Source: Paraflavitalea devenefica (GTDB taxonomy: Bacteria > Bacteroidota > Bacteroidia > Chitinophagales > Chitinophagaceae). Taken from it: a DNA stretch of 64,000 bases. Below the pieces are notes generated by a model. It saw only the letters and a program-made list of their open reading frames with translations, had not been told where the DNA came from and did no database searches. This document shows, piece after piece, positions 8,229 through 16,644 of the stretch; position 1 is the first letter of the stretch, and each line of letters starts with the position of its first letter. A program made the translations under genes and the position numbers. The DNA lies in assembly GCF_011759375.1 (NCBI RefSeq), contig NZ_JAARML010000005.1, forward strand, positions 496,001 through 560,000, given 5' to 3'.

Positions 8229-9215
8229 TTATTTCTGCAGGTACATTACTTCCTTCACCAACTTCACTGTGCGGGGCACATCAGGCAGTGCAGCCGCTAC
8301 GAGGTTCGGGGCATAGTGCAGCGGTGCGTCAGCAGCCGTGATACGGCGGATGGGGGCATCGAGGTAATCGAAAGCTTCCTTCTGGATGCGGTACGCAATT
8401 TCAGAAGATACAGAGCACATAGGCCACTGCTCTTCCACGATCACCAGGCGGTTGGTTTTCTTCACGCTCTCCACGATGGTCTGCCAGTCCAGCGGACGGA
8501 TGGTGCGCAGGTCAATCACCTCTGCACTGACGCCTTCTTTTTCCAGCTCGGCAGCAGCGCCCAGGGCTACTTTCATCATTTTGTTGTAGGAAACGATGGT
8601 CACATCGCGGCCCTGCTTTTTCACATCGGCCTTGCCAATAGGGATGAGGTATTCCTCTTCAGGTACTTCCCCCTTATCACCATACATCACCTCACTTTCC
8701 ATGAACATCACCGGATCATTGTCACGGATGGCCGATTTCATCAAACCTTTGGCATCGTATGGGTTGGAGGGAGAAATTACTTTAATACCGGGGATATTGG
8801 CATAATAGCTTTCAAAAGCGGTAGAGTGCTGGGCGCCCAACTGGCCGGCAGAGCCATTAGGTCCGCGGAATACGATGGGGCAGCTAATTTGTCCGCCGCT
8901 CATTGCCAGCATCTTAGAAGCGGTATTTAAAATTTGATCTAAAGCCAGTACAGCGAAGTTCCAGGTCATGAACTCTACAATAGGACGCAGGCCATTCTGG
9001 GCGGCGCCTACTGCGATACCGGTAAAACCCAGTTCGGCAATGGGGGTATCAATTACCCTTTTAGGGCCAAACTCGTCCAGCATACCCTGGCTCACTTTGT
9101 AAGCGCCATTGTATTCTGCCACTTCTTCACCCATCAGGAATACATTAGGATCTCTTCTCATTTCTTCGCTCATCGCTTCGCGCAGCGCTTCACGAAATGC
9201 TATTAATCTTGCCAT
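8229..9215 (-). CDS. pdhB: Pyruvate dehydrogenase E1 component, beta subunit
   Basis: A 328-aa cytosolic protein of the usual E1-beta length. Family signatures are MGEEVAEYNGAYKVSQGM near the start, DTPIAELGFTGIAVGAA, VEFMTWNFAVLALDQI, the cation-site region GPNGSAGQLGAQHS, and VIDLRTIRPLDWQTI in the C-terminal transketolase domain. With E1-alpha it forms the ThDP-dependent enzyme that decarboxylates pyruvate and acetylates lipoyl-E2. No pdhA, E2 or E3 gene adjoins it: it stands alone between its own strong promoter and its own terminator. A branched-chain 2-oxoacid E1-beta is the alternative, but the motifs favour PDH. Confidence 0.9.
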   Translation of the reverse strand: MARLIAFREALREAMSEEMRRDPNVFLMGEEVAEYNGAYKVSQGMLDEFGPKRVIDTPIAELGFTGIAVGAAQNGLRPIVEFMTWNFAVLALDQILNTASKMLAMSGGQISCPIVFRGPNGSAGQLGAQHSTAFESYYANIPGIKVISPSNPYDAKGLMKSAIRDNDPVMFMESEVMYGDKGEVPEEEYLIPIGKADVKKQGRDVTIVSYNKMMKVALGAAAELEKEGVSAEVIDLRTIRPLDWQTIVESVKKTNRLVIVEEQWPMCSVSSEIAYRIQKEAFDYLDAPIRRITAADAPLHYAPNLVAAALPDVPRTVKLVKEVMYLQK

Positions 9216-9273
9216 CCGGTTTCTTGGTTTTATTATTATACTCCCGACTGCACTAAAGTTTCATCGGGCGACG

Positions 9274-9305
9274 CAAAATTATTGGTTGCGAGGCAGATAA
9301 ACAAA
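9274..9305 (-). promoter_or_regulatory. Consensus Bacteroidota promoter of pdhB
   Basis: On the minus strand TTTG (9302-9305), a 20-nt spacer, and TAATTTTG (9274-9281) match the TTTG / TAnnTTTG consensus exactly. It lies about 60 bp before the pdhB ATG. Confidence 0.75.
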
Positions 9306-9424
9306 TGATTCCATCTTTGTCCTCAGGCCCCTCAAAACTGTCCATACGTCAAACGGATTTCCCCTGCCCTCCTGTATGGAATAGGTTTGTGTGGCTTACG
9401 TGGTATTATCGTAATTTTCTATCT

Positions 9425-10450
9425 ATGAATTGGTGCTGGAAATATCTTTTCCCTTCTTTATATGGCTTGCTGGTCTATGCTACTATCCGGCTGATCAATG
9501 ATACCCTGGCTTATGATAAATTCTGGGAGCGTCCGCTGATCTTAAATACTATTGAGATAGGCTTTACCTTATTGATGGGTTATATTGTATACTTCTCCTT
9601 ACAGCGCGTATTTCGTTATTTCGACCGGTTCCTGAAGGAGGGGGCGGCATCCAAAACCATCCTGCGGGAGCTGTTTTGGGTTTTTGTAGTAACAGAGACC
9701 GGGGTGAACCTGGTGATGACGCCCATGGTTGCACTAACCGACGACGGGCTATCGTGGGGCGATTTCGCTATCATCAATGTCATTCCGCTTTTGTATAATC
9801 TCATTTATTATGCGGTGGTGCGCAGCAACAAATTACTGAAGGCATACATTGACAATAAAGTACAATTGGAAAAGATCACCAATGATCACCTGCAAACAGA
9901 GCTGAAGTTCCTGAAAGCGCAATACCATCCGCATTTCCTGTTCAATGCCCTGAATACGGTTTACTTCCAGATGGATGAAGATGTACAGGCCGCCAAGAAA
10001 AGCATTGAAAAGTTCTCCGGCCTGCTGCGCTACCAGTTGTACGACCAGCAACAAACCGTTTCTATTGGCCAGGAGATACAGTACCTGACCAATTTTATAG
10101 AACTGCAGCAGGTACGTACTTCTGATAAGTTACAACTGACCGTTAACTTTGATGCCGGATTGAATGGTCAGCAGATCTATCCCCTCCTGTTGTTGCCGCT
10201 GGTAGAGAATGCCTTTAAGTATGTGGGAGGCCGTTACAAGATCAATATTGACGCAAAGCTGGATAATAATAACCTGTTGTTTACGGTTACCAATTCTATC
10301 CCGGTGAATATACCGGCAAAGGCGAACAGCGGTATCGGACTTGAAAACCTGAAAAGAAGGCTGGAACTGTTGTATCCCGGCAAGAGTACACTGAGCACCC
10401 ATAAAGAAGCCGATTCTTTTTCGGCCGAATTGCAAATAAAACTGAACTGA
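9425..10450 (+). CDS. LytS-type sensor histidine kinase
   Basis: A 341-aa membrane kinase. The frame is open from 9305, but ATG 9425 (MNWCWKYLFPS) is preferred because the upstream stretch overlaps the pdhB promoter and is not membrane-like. Four hydrophobic segments fill residues 1-150. A short coiled linker is followed by the His_kinase domain with the phosphorylatable His in YHPHFLFNALN. The HATPase region has LLLPLVENAFKYV and GIGLENLKRRLELLYPG. The stop overlaps the regulator start (TGATG), so the two are translationally coupled. The signal sensed is unknown. Confidence 0.9.
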   Translation: MNWCWKYLFPSLYGLLVYATIRLINDTLAYDKFWERPLILNTIEIGFTLLMGYIVYFSLQRVFRYFDRFLKEGAASKTILRELFWVFVVTETGVNLVMTPMVALTDDGLSWGDFAIINVIPLLYNLIYYAVVRSNKLLKAYIDNKVQLEKITNDHLQTELKFLKAQYHPHFLFNALNTVYFQMDEDVQAAKKSIEKFSGLLRYQLYDQQQTVSIGQEIQYLTNFIELQQVRTSDKLQLTVNFDAGLNGQQIYPLLLLPLVENAFKYVGGRYKINIDAKLDNNNLLFTVTNSIPVNIPAKANSGIGLENLKRRLELLYPGKSTLSTHKEADSFSAELQIKLN

Positions 10451-11145
10451 TGCCACGCAAGATCACCTGTATTATAACCGATGATGAACCCATGGCCCGC
10501 AAAGGCTTACAGGGATATGTGGAGAAGATTGACTTCCTGCAGTTGACCGGCGTTTGTGAAGATGCCCTTCAACTGAATACCTTGTTAAAGCAACAGCCGG
10601 CCGACCTGCTTTTCCTGGATATTGAGATGCCCTATATTACCGGCATAGATTTTTTGCAGCAAACACCACATCCTCCCAAGGTAATCTTCACCACGGCCTA
10701 TGAGCAATACGCTATCCGCGGATATGAGCTGGATGTGCTGGACTACCTGCTGAAGCCCATTTCTTTTGAGCGCTTCCTGAAAGCAGCCAATAAAGCCTTT
10801 GATTATTTTCAGCCCGCCCCGGCCGCTGAACAGACCTATATTTTCGTGAAGACCGATACCCGGCTGGAAAAGATCAGCTTTGCAGATATCCTGTTTGCAG
10901 AGGCCATGGAAAATTATGTAGCCATCTATACGGCTGATAAAAAGTTCATCACCCACTCCACCCTGAAAGGCATGCAGGAAAGCCTGCCTGCGGCTATGTT
11001 CATCCAGCCTCATAAGTCGTACCTGGTAAATATGAATGCCATTGGTGCGGTAGAAGGCAATATCCTGCACATCGGTAAATACCAGGTGCCTATTTCCAAA
11101 TACCAGAAGGAAGAGGTGATGGAAAGGATCGGGTATAGGAAATAG
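10450..11145 (+). CDS. LytTR response regulator
   Basis: A 231-aa regulator. Receiver domain at 1-115, phosphoacceptor Asp57 in LLFLDIEMP, Thr in FTTAYEQYA, Lys in YLLKPISFERFL. LytTR DNA-binding domain at about 135-230: ILFAEAMENYVAIYT, MFIQPHKSYLVNM, VPISKYQKEEVMERI. It is the partner of the kinase immediately upstream. LytTR proteins bind pairs of short direct repeats. A second kinase/LytTR pair follows at 11303-13070. Confidence 0.92.
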   Translation: MPRKITCIITDDEPMARKGLQGYVEKIDFLQLTGVCEDALQLNTLLKQQPADLLFLDIEMPYITGIDFLQQTPHPPKVIFTTAYEQYAIRGYELDVLDYLLKPISFERFLKAANKAFDYFQPAPAAEQTYIFVKTDTRLEKISFADILFAEAMENYVAIYTADKKFITHSTLKGMQESLPAAMFIQPHKSYLVNMNAIGAVEGNILHIGKYQVPISKYQKEEVMERIGYRK

Positions 11146-11239
11146 TTGCCGGTTCTTTAGTGCAAATTTGCTGTACTTGTTTTCCTGCTTCCGGTTTTTC
11201 AACTTTTGGTCTTCCTGACTTTCCGGCTGCTGTTTGGGG

Positions 11240-11260
11240 GTACTAAATTGCATTTAGTAC
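11240..11260. promoter_or_regulatory. 21-bp palindrome upstream of the second kinase gene
   Basis: Arms gtactaaat and atttagtac with a 3-bp spacer (tgc), perfect, ending 42 bp before the GTG start at 11303. It has no T-run and sits in the only gap between the two two-component pairs, so an operator is likelier than a terminator. Confidence 0.5.
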
Positions 11261-11302
11261 AATTTTACCTGCATTCACGGTGCTTTTTACGATTTTTATA
11301 GC

Positions 11303-12382
11303 GTGAAGAACAGACTACGCTTGCACATCCTTTTTTGGGTGGCTTATCTACTGCATGAAACAGCCATGGAATATGCCTGGTTCAATTCTTATTTTCCGGA
11401 TGTAACGATCGGTGAAAGGCTATGGCTGGCCGTCCGCACGGTATTGTATATGGCCCCTTCCAAGGCATTGCTGGTATATTTCTTATTATGGTTCGTTATT
11501 GACCGGGGCATTAACAGGAATAAATCGATCCCATTGCTGATTTTGGCGGCCCTCCCCGTCCTGCTGCTCTCCATTTTGCTGTACCGGGTTACCCTGCATT
11601 ATTATGTAGTGCCCGTTTTGCTGAAAAATGCCTGGAAGGATGATCAGTTATTGAAATTACAGCGGGTGTTATCCGCCTTCCTGGATGTTGGTTTTGTCGC
11701 AGCCTGCGCGGTAGCCATGAAGCTGCTGCGGATGAATTGGCTGAGCCGGGTCAGGGAAAAGAAGCTATTACAGGAGAAGCTGGAAGCAGAGCTGAAGTTC
11801 CTGCGAACGCAAACCAACCCGCATTTCCTGTTCAATACGCTGAATAACATTTATGCACTGGCACGTAAAAAATCGGATGATACAGCCGATGTGGTGATGA
11901 AGCTGTCCAAGCTGCTCCGTTTTATGCTCTATGAATCACGCAAGGCACGTATTTCGGTGAGCGCAGAGATACGCATGATCGAAGATTACCTGGAACTGGA
12001 GAAGATCCGCTATAACGAACGGCTTACGATCCATTTTGAAAAGGATATTGACGACACGGCCCAGCAGATTGCGCCCCTGCTGTTATTGCCCTTCATTGAG
12101 AATGCTTTTAAACATGGCGCCAGCGAAACAAGGTTTGATTCGTATATTCATATAAAGGTAGAACTGAAAGACGGCCAGCTACGGTTTTGTATTGAAAACT
12201 CAAAAGAAGAGAATGGCGATACCACGGTTACCGATAATATCGGCCTCAGCAATGTACGCCGGCAACTGGAACTGATGTACCAGGAACACAGCCTGCAGGT
12301 AGATAACCAGAAAGACCGTTTTACCGTTCACCTCACTATTAACCTTAACAAAGATGCAGCGCTATCATTGTCTTATTATTGA
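11303..12382 (+). CDS. LytS-type sensor histidine kinase (second pair)
   Basis: A 359-aa protein with a GTG start (VKNRLRLHILFW). The frame has no earlier plausible start. Four membrane segments lie in residues 1-150 (for example LLVYFLLWFVI, LLILAALPVLLLSILL). The His_kinase domain has the acceptor His in TNPHFLFNTLNNIY, the ATPase N-box LLLLPFIENAFKHG, and IGLSNVRRQLELMY. It is a paralogue of the 9425 gene. It overlaps the following regulator by 29 bp, an unusually long coupling overlap. Confidence 0.9.
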   Translation: MKNRLRLHILFWVAYLLHETAMEYAWFNSYFPDVTIGERLWLAVRTVLYMAPSKALLVYFLLWFVIDRGINRNKSIPLLILAALPVLLLSILLYRVTLHYYVVPVLLKNAWKDDQLLKLQRVLSAFLDVGFVAACAVAMKLLRMNWLSRVREKKLLQEKLEAELKFLRTQTNPHFLFNTLNNIYALARKKSDDTADVVMKLSKLLRFMLYESRKARISVSAEIRMIEDYLELEKIRYNERLTIHFEKDIDDTAQQIAPLLLLPFIENAFKHGASETRFDSYIHIKVELKDGQLRFCIENSKEENGDTTVTDNIGLSNVRRQLELMYQEHSLQVDNQKDRFTVHLTINLNKDAALSLSYY

Positions 12383-13070
12383 AGATGAACCACTGGCCGC
12401 CGAAGTATTGCAGGACTATATCCGGCAGGTGCCCTTCCTGGAACTGAAAGGCGTAGCCAGCGATGCCATCTTTGCCATGGAACTGCTTCAGCAGCAAAAG
12501 ATCGACCTCATTTTCCTGGATATTCACCTGCCCAAACTGAAGGGCTTCGATTTCATCCGCACACTGAAACAGCCACCACATATCATTATTACCTCCGCCT
12601 ATCATGAATATGCCCTGCAGGGCTATGAATACAATGTGGTGGACTACCTGCTAAAACCTATTGAGTTCAGCCGTTTCCTCATGGCAGTGAATAAGCTCAA
12701 GCAATCGCCCGTACCGGCTGTAAGCATCACCTCCTTTATACCTCCACCGGAAAGGGCCTACCTGTTTTTCAATGTGAGCAAAAAGAAGGTAAAAGTGTAC
12801 CTCGATGAGATCCTGTATATCGAAAGCCTGAAAGAATATATTCGCATTTATACCAAAACAAAGAATATACTCACCAAGTTCCAGTTGGGGCAAATAGAAG
12901 AACTCCTGGCCAAAAACAATTTCCTGCGTATCCACCGCTCCTTTATCGTGGCGAAAGACAAGATTGAGGCTTTTACCGCCACTGATGTGGAGATTGCCGG
13001 CAAACAGATACCCATTGGCAGAAGCTATAAAGAGCTGGTACAGTCCATCCTGGAAAAGAGTGCCGGATAA
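12354..13070 (+). CDS. LytTR response regulator (second pair)
   Basis: A 238-aa regulator. Receiver with Asp56 in LIFLDIHLP, Thr/Ser switch in IITSAYHEYA and Lys in YLLKPIEFSRFL. A linker of about 25 residues is richer in Pro and Ser. The LytTR domain covers about 145-235: ILYIESLKEYIRIYT, FLRIHRSFIVAKDKI, IPIGRSYKELV. Its domain order and motifs parallel the first regulator, so the locus looks like a duplicated module. Its targets are unknown. Confidence 0.92.
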   Translation: MQRYHCLIIEDEPLAAEVLQDYIRQVPFLELKGVASDAIFAMELLQQQKIDLIFLDIHLPKLKGFDFIRTLKQPPHIIITSAYHEYALQGYEYNVVDYLLKPIEFSRFLMAVNKLKQSPVPAVSITSFIPPPERAYLFFNVSKKKVKVYLDEILYIESLKEYIRIYTKTKNILTKFQLGQIEELLAKNNFLRIHRSFIVAKDKIEAFTATDVEIAGKQIPIGRSYKELVQSILEKSAG

Positions 13071-13261
13071 ATACTGTCACGAAAGGCAGCCTTCTGACTA
13101 CAAAATACCATTTTAGGGGTACCAGTGAAATACTATGGCCGTTATGGCAGGCTGGTGGGCATTATCCCTGCACTGGTTGAATAGTACCGGCAACAGTGCA
13201 GCAAAGTTGTTGGTGAACTTATCTATTATATAGGAAAGTCTGTTCACCTATAGAGTAAGCC

Positions 13262-13426
13262 ATGAAAAAGTTTGTATTGCCACTTTTGCTGGTAATGGGT
13301 GTTTTATACCTGGTATCAGGAAAGATGCACCAGCCGGCGCCAATAACAACATGCAGCAGCACACAACCCGAAAAAGATGGGCTACTGCCGGTAGAGATGG
13401 TATGGTGGGCGCTGGAAGTGCCGTAA
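13262..13426 (+). CDS. Small secreted or membrane-anchored peptide (54 aa)
   Basis: MKKFVLPLLLVMGVLYLVSG forms a typical N-terminal signal or anchor. It is followed by a polar 34-residue tail containing one Cys and ending in MVWWALEVP. A terminator hairpin lies 70 bp after the stop, consistent with a discrete transcription unit. I do not recognise the family. The Trp-rich end is unusual for random sequence. Confidence 0.5.
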   Translation: MKKFVLPLLLVMGVLYLVSGKMHQPAPITTCSSTQPEKDGLLPVEMVWWALEVP

Positions 13427-13496
13427 ACAATTATTACATGAAGGAGAAGGTTCCGTTGGTGTTACGTTAAAGCAGGTCAGTCAGACCTGTCGTTTG

Positions 13497-13530
13497 ACCG
13501 GCTATCCCCTCTGCGGGTAGCCGGTTTTTT
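13497..13530 (+). terminator. Intrinsic terminator
   Basis: Stem accggcta-ccc / ggg-tagccggt with a small internal mismatch, then TTTTTT. A second short stem (caggtc/gacctg) precedes it. It ends the transcript of the 54-aa peptide. Confidence 0.75.
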
Positions 13531-13563
13531 ATTGGCAGTACCGGCCCTGTTTTAGCGCGCCTG

Positions 13564-13959
13564 TTATTCCCGGTTTCCGGTCCCGGCCAGTTTTTGTGTC
13601 CTGTTCCGCACAATGATGCACTTATCATGGTCCACTTCCTTGAACCCATACTCATAACAATAGTAGTAAGTCTCTTTGTCCCTATTAACAAAGATGCCGG
13701 TAAAGAAATCGAACCGGTATCCCTTTTTGGCCAGTTCAGCTTTTGACCGGGCCGTTGCTTTTTCTACCCCTTCCATGGTTTCTTCCAATATGCGCCGGTT
13801 GCGCCGGAGGATGTTATTGATGTTGCGTACATGGTTCACAGCATCGCTGTTTAACTGGTTATTGTAGTTATTGCGGCAGGAGTCGTCACAAAACTTCTTA
13901 TCCGCCCTTCCTTTAACCGTTTTCCCACAGGCAGGACAGTTTCTGGTTTCCGTATTCAT
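13564..13959 (-). CDS. Zinc-ribbon protein, CPxCG...CDDSC type
   Basis: A 131-aa basic protein. The N-terminal treble-clef or zinc ribbon (residues 7-30) has CPACG and FCDDSCRNNY as the four Cys ligands. A helical segment rich in Asn and Arg follows (VRNINNILRRNRRILEE), then a Tyr-rich beta region (ETYYYCYEYGFKEV). ATG 13959 is preferred over the TTG two codons upstream. It is divergent from the ssb-like gene, with a strong palindrome between them. Nucleic-acid binding is plausible from charge and zinc ribbon but unproven. Confidence 0.7.
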   Translation of the reverse strand: MNTETRNCPACGKTVKGRADKKFCDDSCRNNYNNQLNSDAVNHVRNINNILRRNRRILEETMEGVEKATARSKAELAKKGYRFDFFTGIFVNRDKETYYYCYEYGFKEVDHDKCIIVRNRTQKLAGTGNRE

Positions 13960-13997
13960 AGTCAATGATTTATAGCGTAAAACGGATGGTAGTAGCC

Positions 13998-14034
13998 GTT
14001 TGTAAGCGCTTACAAACGTTTACAAACACTTACA
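13998..14034. promoter_or_regulatory. Perfect 20-bp palindrome with reiterated TTACAAAC half-sites
   Basis: gtttgtaagc|gcttacaaac is perfect at 13998-14017. It is followed by tttacaaac and cttacatcc, giving further copies of the same half-site about 10 bp apart. It lies in the divergent gap between the zinc-ribbon and ssb-like genes, as expected for a shared operator. Confidence 0.6.
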
Positions 14035-14154
14035 TCCGACTATAAACGACAAAAAACCGACTATGGATTTCCCGGGGGTACATCTTTGTGGTGACGGCAG
14101 GCAATAATGCCGGTCCGGAATAAAAAAATCAATCACTATTTAAAACTTAGCATT

Positions 14155-14514
14155 ATGTACGCACTTAGAAACAAAGTTCAACTGATCGGACGTATAGGCA
14201 TGGCACCGGATATAAGGATCACACCCCAGGGAAAGAAATGGGCGCGCTTTTCCCTGGCCACCCATGAAACTTACCGGAATGTCCAGGGAGAGAAAGTAAC
14301 AGAAACACAATGGCATAACCTGGTGGCCTGGGGTAAGCTGGCCGAACTGACCGAGAAATACCTGGTTAAAGGAAAAGAAGTGGCCATTGAAGGTAAGCTG
14401 GTAAACCGTAGTTATGAGGATAAAGATGGCACCAGGCGGTATATAACGGAGATCCTGGTAAGTGAAATATTGTTCATCGGAGCGCAACGTCCCGCTGCAG
14501 CAGAAGCCGCATAG
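14155..14514 (+). CDS. ssb: Single-stranded DNA-binding protein, short form
   Basis: A 119-aa OB-fold protein. Start ATG 14155 (MYALRNKVQLIGRIG) aligns with standard SSB N-termini. Signature blocks are WARFSLATHETYRN, TQWHNLVAWGKLAELTEKYLVKGKEVAIEGKL and RRYITEILVSEILFIG. The glycine/proline linker and acidic C-terminal tail (DDDIPF-like), through which housekeeping SSB recruits partners, are absent: the protein ends ...RPAAAEAA. It is therefore probably a secondary SSB, for example for recombination or competence. It may be controlled by the upstream palindrome shared with the zinc-ribbon gene. Confidence 0.9.
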   Translation: MYALRNKVQLIGRIGMAPDIRITPQGKKWARFSLATHETYRNVQGEKVTETQWHNLVAWGKLAELTEKYLVKGKEVAIEGKLVNRSYEDKDGTRRYITEILVSEILFIGAQRPAAAEAA

Positions 14515-14538
14515 CCAATAATCCGTACCCTTCCTGCA

Positions 14539-14584
14539 AAGTACGCAGCTTACCACTTCGGGTAGTGGCCAGGGCTGCGTACTT
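14539..14584. terminator. Nested hairpin after ssb
   Basis: An 11-bp perfect outer stem (aagtacgcagc / gctgcgtactt) encloses a smaller ccac/gtgg hairpin, 24 bp after the ssb stop. There is no clear T-run, so it may be a terminator or a processed 3' structure. Confidence 0.5.
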
Positions 14585-14628
14585 GCTTAAAAAGCCCCAA
14601 CCACTTATTTTAGCGTAAACTTTGCAAC

Positions 14629-16050
14629 ATGCGAATAAGCCGCGTATTTGTAGGAGGATTCCTTTTTGTTGCCTTATTGGTGGTAGGATTCATCCTGCTT
14701 TTACGGAGTTGCCTGGCACGCTATGATGAACGCACCGCCCTGGCGCCGGTACTGTACTTTGAAAAAAATGGCAAAGCCGTACTCTTTAGTCTGGTGCAAT
14801 ATGATAAAACCAACAATTACTCCAGTCGCGGAGGGATTACCAGCAAATCTGTCAGCAGCAGTTACTTCATTCAGCAAAATGACCCGGTAAGCGGCGTTAG
14901 AACGGCTGAAGAAAAAGTTAAACACCACAGCGATATTAAATACCATCCGGTGGAAACAATGGGCGCTTCAAAAGAACTGGCCTGGGTATTTATAGGAGAA
15001 CTAATGGCCTTTGATCCTTTTACCCTGGAAAAGAAAGCAGACATTGCCCTGCTGGAAAACAAAAACCCTGCCTTGAAGGGTCAGTTCCCGGAAGAAAGAA
15101 GGTTCTACCTGTTCAATGATGACGACCAGCAGGTATACTTTACAGCCAATGATGGCAGCAAATGGCAATTGAATACCACTACCCTGCTGGCAACGCCCAC
15201 CCATTACGATCCGGAGAAAGCACCGCAGGACGCTGCTGTACAACAGGTAGAAAAGCTTCAACAACAGAACCGTGCCGCACAGGACTCCTTGTATAAAAAT
15301 GAATATCCGGCCACCTTATATGCCAAAGGGCAGATCACGGAACAGGAATACCGCTGCCGGATGACCTTGTATGCGAGCCAGCAGAAGGATCTGTACAAAC
15401 AACGGGATAGTTTGAATGATGTACTATCGGCCCTGCGCTCCCGGGCATTCCATGAACGGCAAAGGCAATCTGCCATCCGTAACCTGCAACGCGCAAGGCC
15501 ATCCTATGCACAAACAAAGACGAACCAGGATACTATGGTCGGTAAATGGTATGGTTTGTATGCAGTGGAGGAATGGGATAAATTATACAACCGGGTGCAA
15601 CATCAGTCCACCTATGATGAGACAGCCCGGGGCCAGCTATACCTCAGCACCTATACCCCTTCCCGCAATGGCGACCTGCTGATCGAAAAAGAACAGGCTA
15701 CCCTATTATCCCCCTCTTCTTATTTCCTGCATGGCGGTTTTCTGCTGGATAAAACAACAGCCATGCCTATACGGCTTGCCGACCCGCGTGGTTACCTGGT
15801 GGTTTATAAAGATAAGATCGGCCGGGAAGGAAAGATAGTATTGAGCCGACTGAATGAGCAGGGAAAACCAGGCTGGACCTTTGCAACCGGACTTACAGAA
15901 TGGATTGACTGGCGCTATACCGGAAAACAGTTGTTCATCCTGGGAGCAGATAACCGGGAGCTGAGCGGCACCCAGGCCAATGCACTCTTCTGTATAGACC
16001 TGACCACCGGCAAGGCCAACAGGTATGATTATTTTACTGACCGGAAATAA
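14629..16050 (+). CDS. Membrane-anchored protein of unknown function
   Basis: A 473-aa protein. One N-terminal membrane anchor (VGGFLFVALLVVGFILLLRSC) is followed by a large extracytoplasmic part. The middle (about 200-290) is helical, charged and Gln-rich, probably coiled coil (QQVEKLQQQNRAAQDSLY). The flanking parts look beta-rich, with propeller-like strands such as LFILGADNRE and LFCIDLTTGKA near the end, suggesting repeated YxxDxxTG-type blades. I do not recognise a family with confidence. It appears monocistronic. Confidence 0.7.
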   Translation: MRISRVFVGGFLFVALLVVGFILLLRSCLARYDERTALAPVLYFEKNGKAVLFSLVQYDKTNNYSSRGGITSKSVSSSYFIQQNDPVSGVRTAEEKVKHHSDIKYHPVETMGASKELAWVFIGELMAFDPFTLEKKADIALLENKNPALKGQFPEERRFYLFNDDDQQVYFTANDGSKWQLNTTTLLATPTHYDPEKAPQDAAVQQVEKLQQQNRAAQDSLYKNEYPATLYAKGQITEQEYRCRMTLYASQQKDLYKQRDSLNDVLSALRSRAFHERQRQSAIRNLQRARPSYAQTKTNQDTMVGKWYGLYAVEEWDKLYNRVQHQSTYDETARGQLYLSTYTPSRNGDLLIEKEQATLLSPSSYFLHGGFLLDKTTAMPIRLADPRGYLVVYKDKIGREGKIVLSRLNEQGKPGWTFATGLTEWIDWRYTGKQLFILGADNRELSGTQANALFCIDLTTGKANRYDYFTDRK

Positions 16051-16125
16051 TCATAATGTTGTAAAGTTGTCAGGCTTCCACTCCTGCACAGGAAAGCAGT
16101 GCTGTAAGACAGTCCGCGACTCTGT

Positions 16126-16644
16126 TTATAATTCTTTCTTCATGAGCCAGTCTGTTTGCGGATCATTGCCCAGGACGAAGATGTGCTGACCGAATTTCCG
16201 GAATCCCCATTTGGTATAAAAATCAATAGCCCGCTGGTTGTTCTCCCATACACCGAGCCATACTACTGCTTTCTTTTTCTCCCGGGCAATGGCCAGGCAT
16301 TGTTGCATTAAGGCGGTGCCTACTCCTTTGCCGATGGTATGGGTAACTGCATAAATACGGCCAATTTCTATAGCAGGTGTTTCTCCCAGTTCAGGTGGAT
16401 TGAGTGATTCACGCATACAGGCATACCCCACCACTTCTTCGCCTTGCATCGCCAGTAAAAAGATCGCGGAGGGGGCTGTTACTTCGGCCATCAATTTTTC
16501 GCGGGAGAACTGTTCATGCATGAACTTGTCCATATCCTCCTGCTTATTGTCGGCAGCAAAGGAATCGTAGAACGTTTGCCGGCTCAGGTCGGCAATCAAT
16601 CCGGCATCCGCCGGTGTGGCAAACCTGATGGAAAGGGTACTCAT
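16126..16644 (-). CDS. GNAT N-acetyltransferase (PaiA-like)
   Basis: A 172-aa cytosolic acetyltransferase. The acetyl-CoA binding motif A is VTHTIGKGVGTALMQQCL, followed by VVWLGVWENNQRAIDFYTKWGFRKFG, the motif B region. The N-terminus (IRFATPADAGLIADLSRQTFYDSF) resembles PaiA/YjbQ-type polyamine acetyltransferases. Its ATG overlaps the stop of the thiolase gene upstream (ATGA), so both are translated from one message. The substrate is not determined. Confidence 0.85.
   Translation of the reverse strand: MSTLSIRFATPADAGLIADLSRQTFYDSFAADNKQEDMDKFMHEQFSREKLMAEVTAPSAIFLLAMQGEEVVGYACMRESLNPPELGETPAIEIGRIYAVTHTIGKGVGTALMQQCLAIAREKKKAVVWLGVWENNQRAIDFYTKWGFRKFGQHIFVLGNDPQTDWLMKKEL

Noticed and set aside
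8069..8341. 90-codon plus-strand ORF
   Set aside because: Crosses the 16-bp palindromes, the pdhB terminator and the end of pdhB on the other strand.
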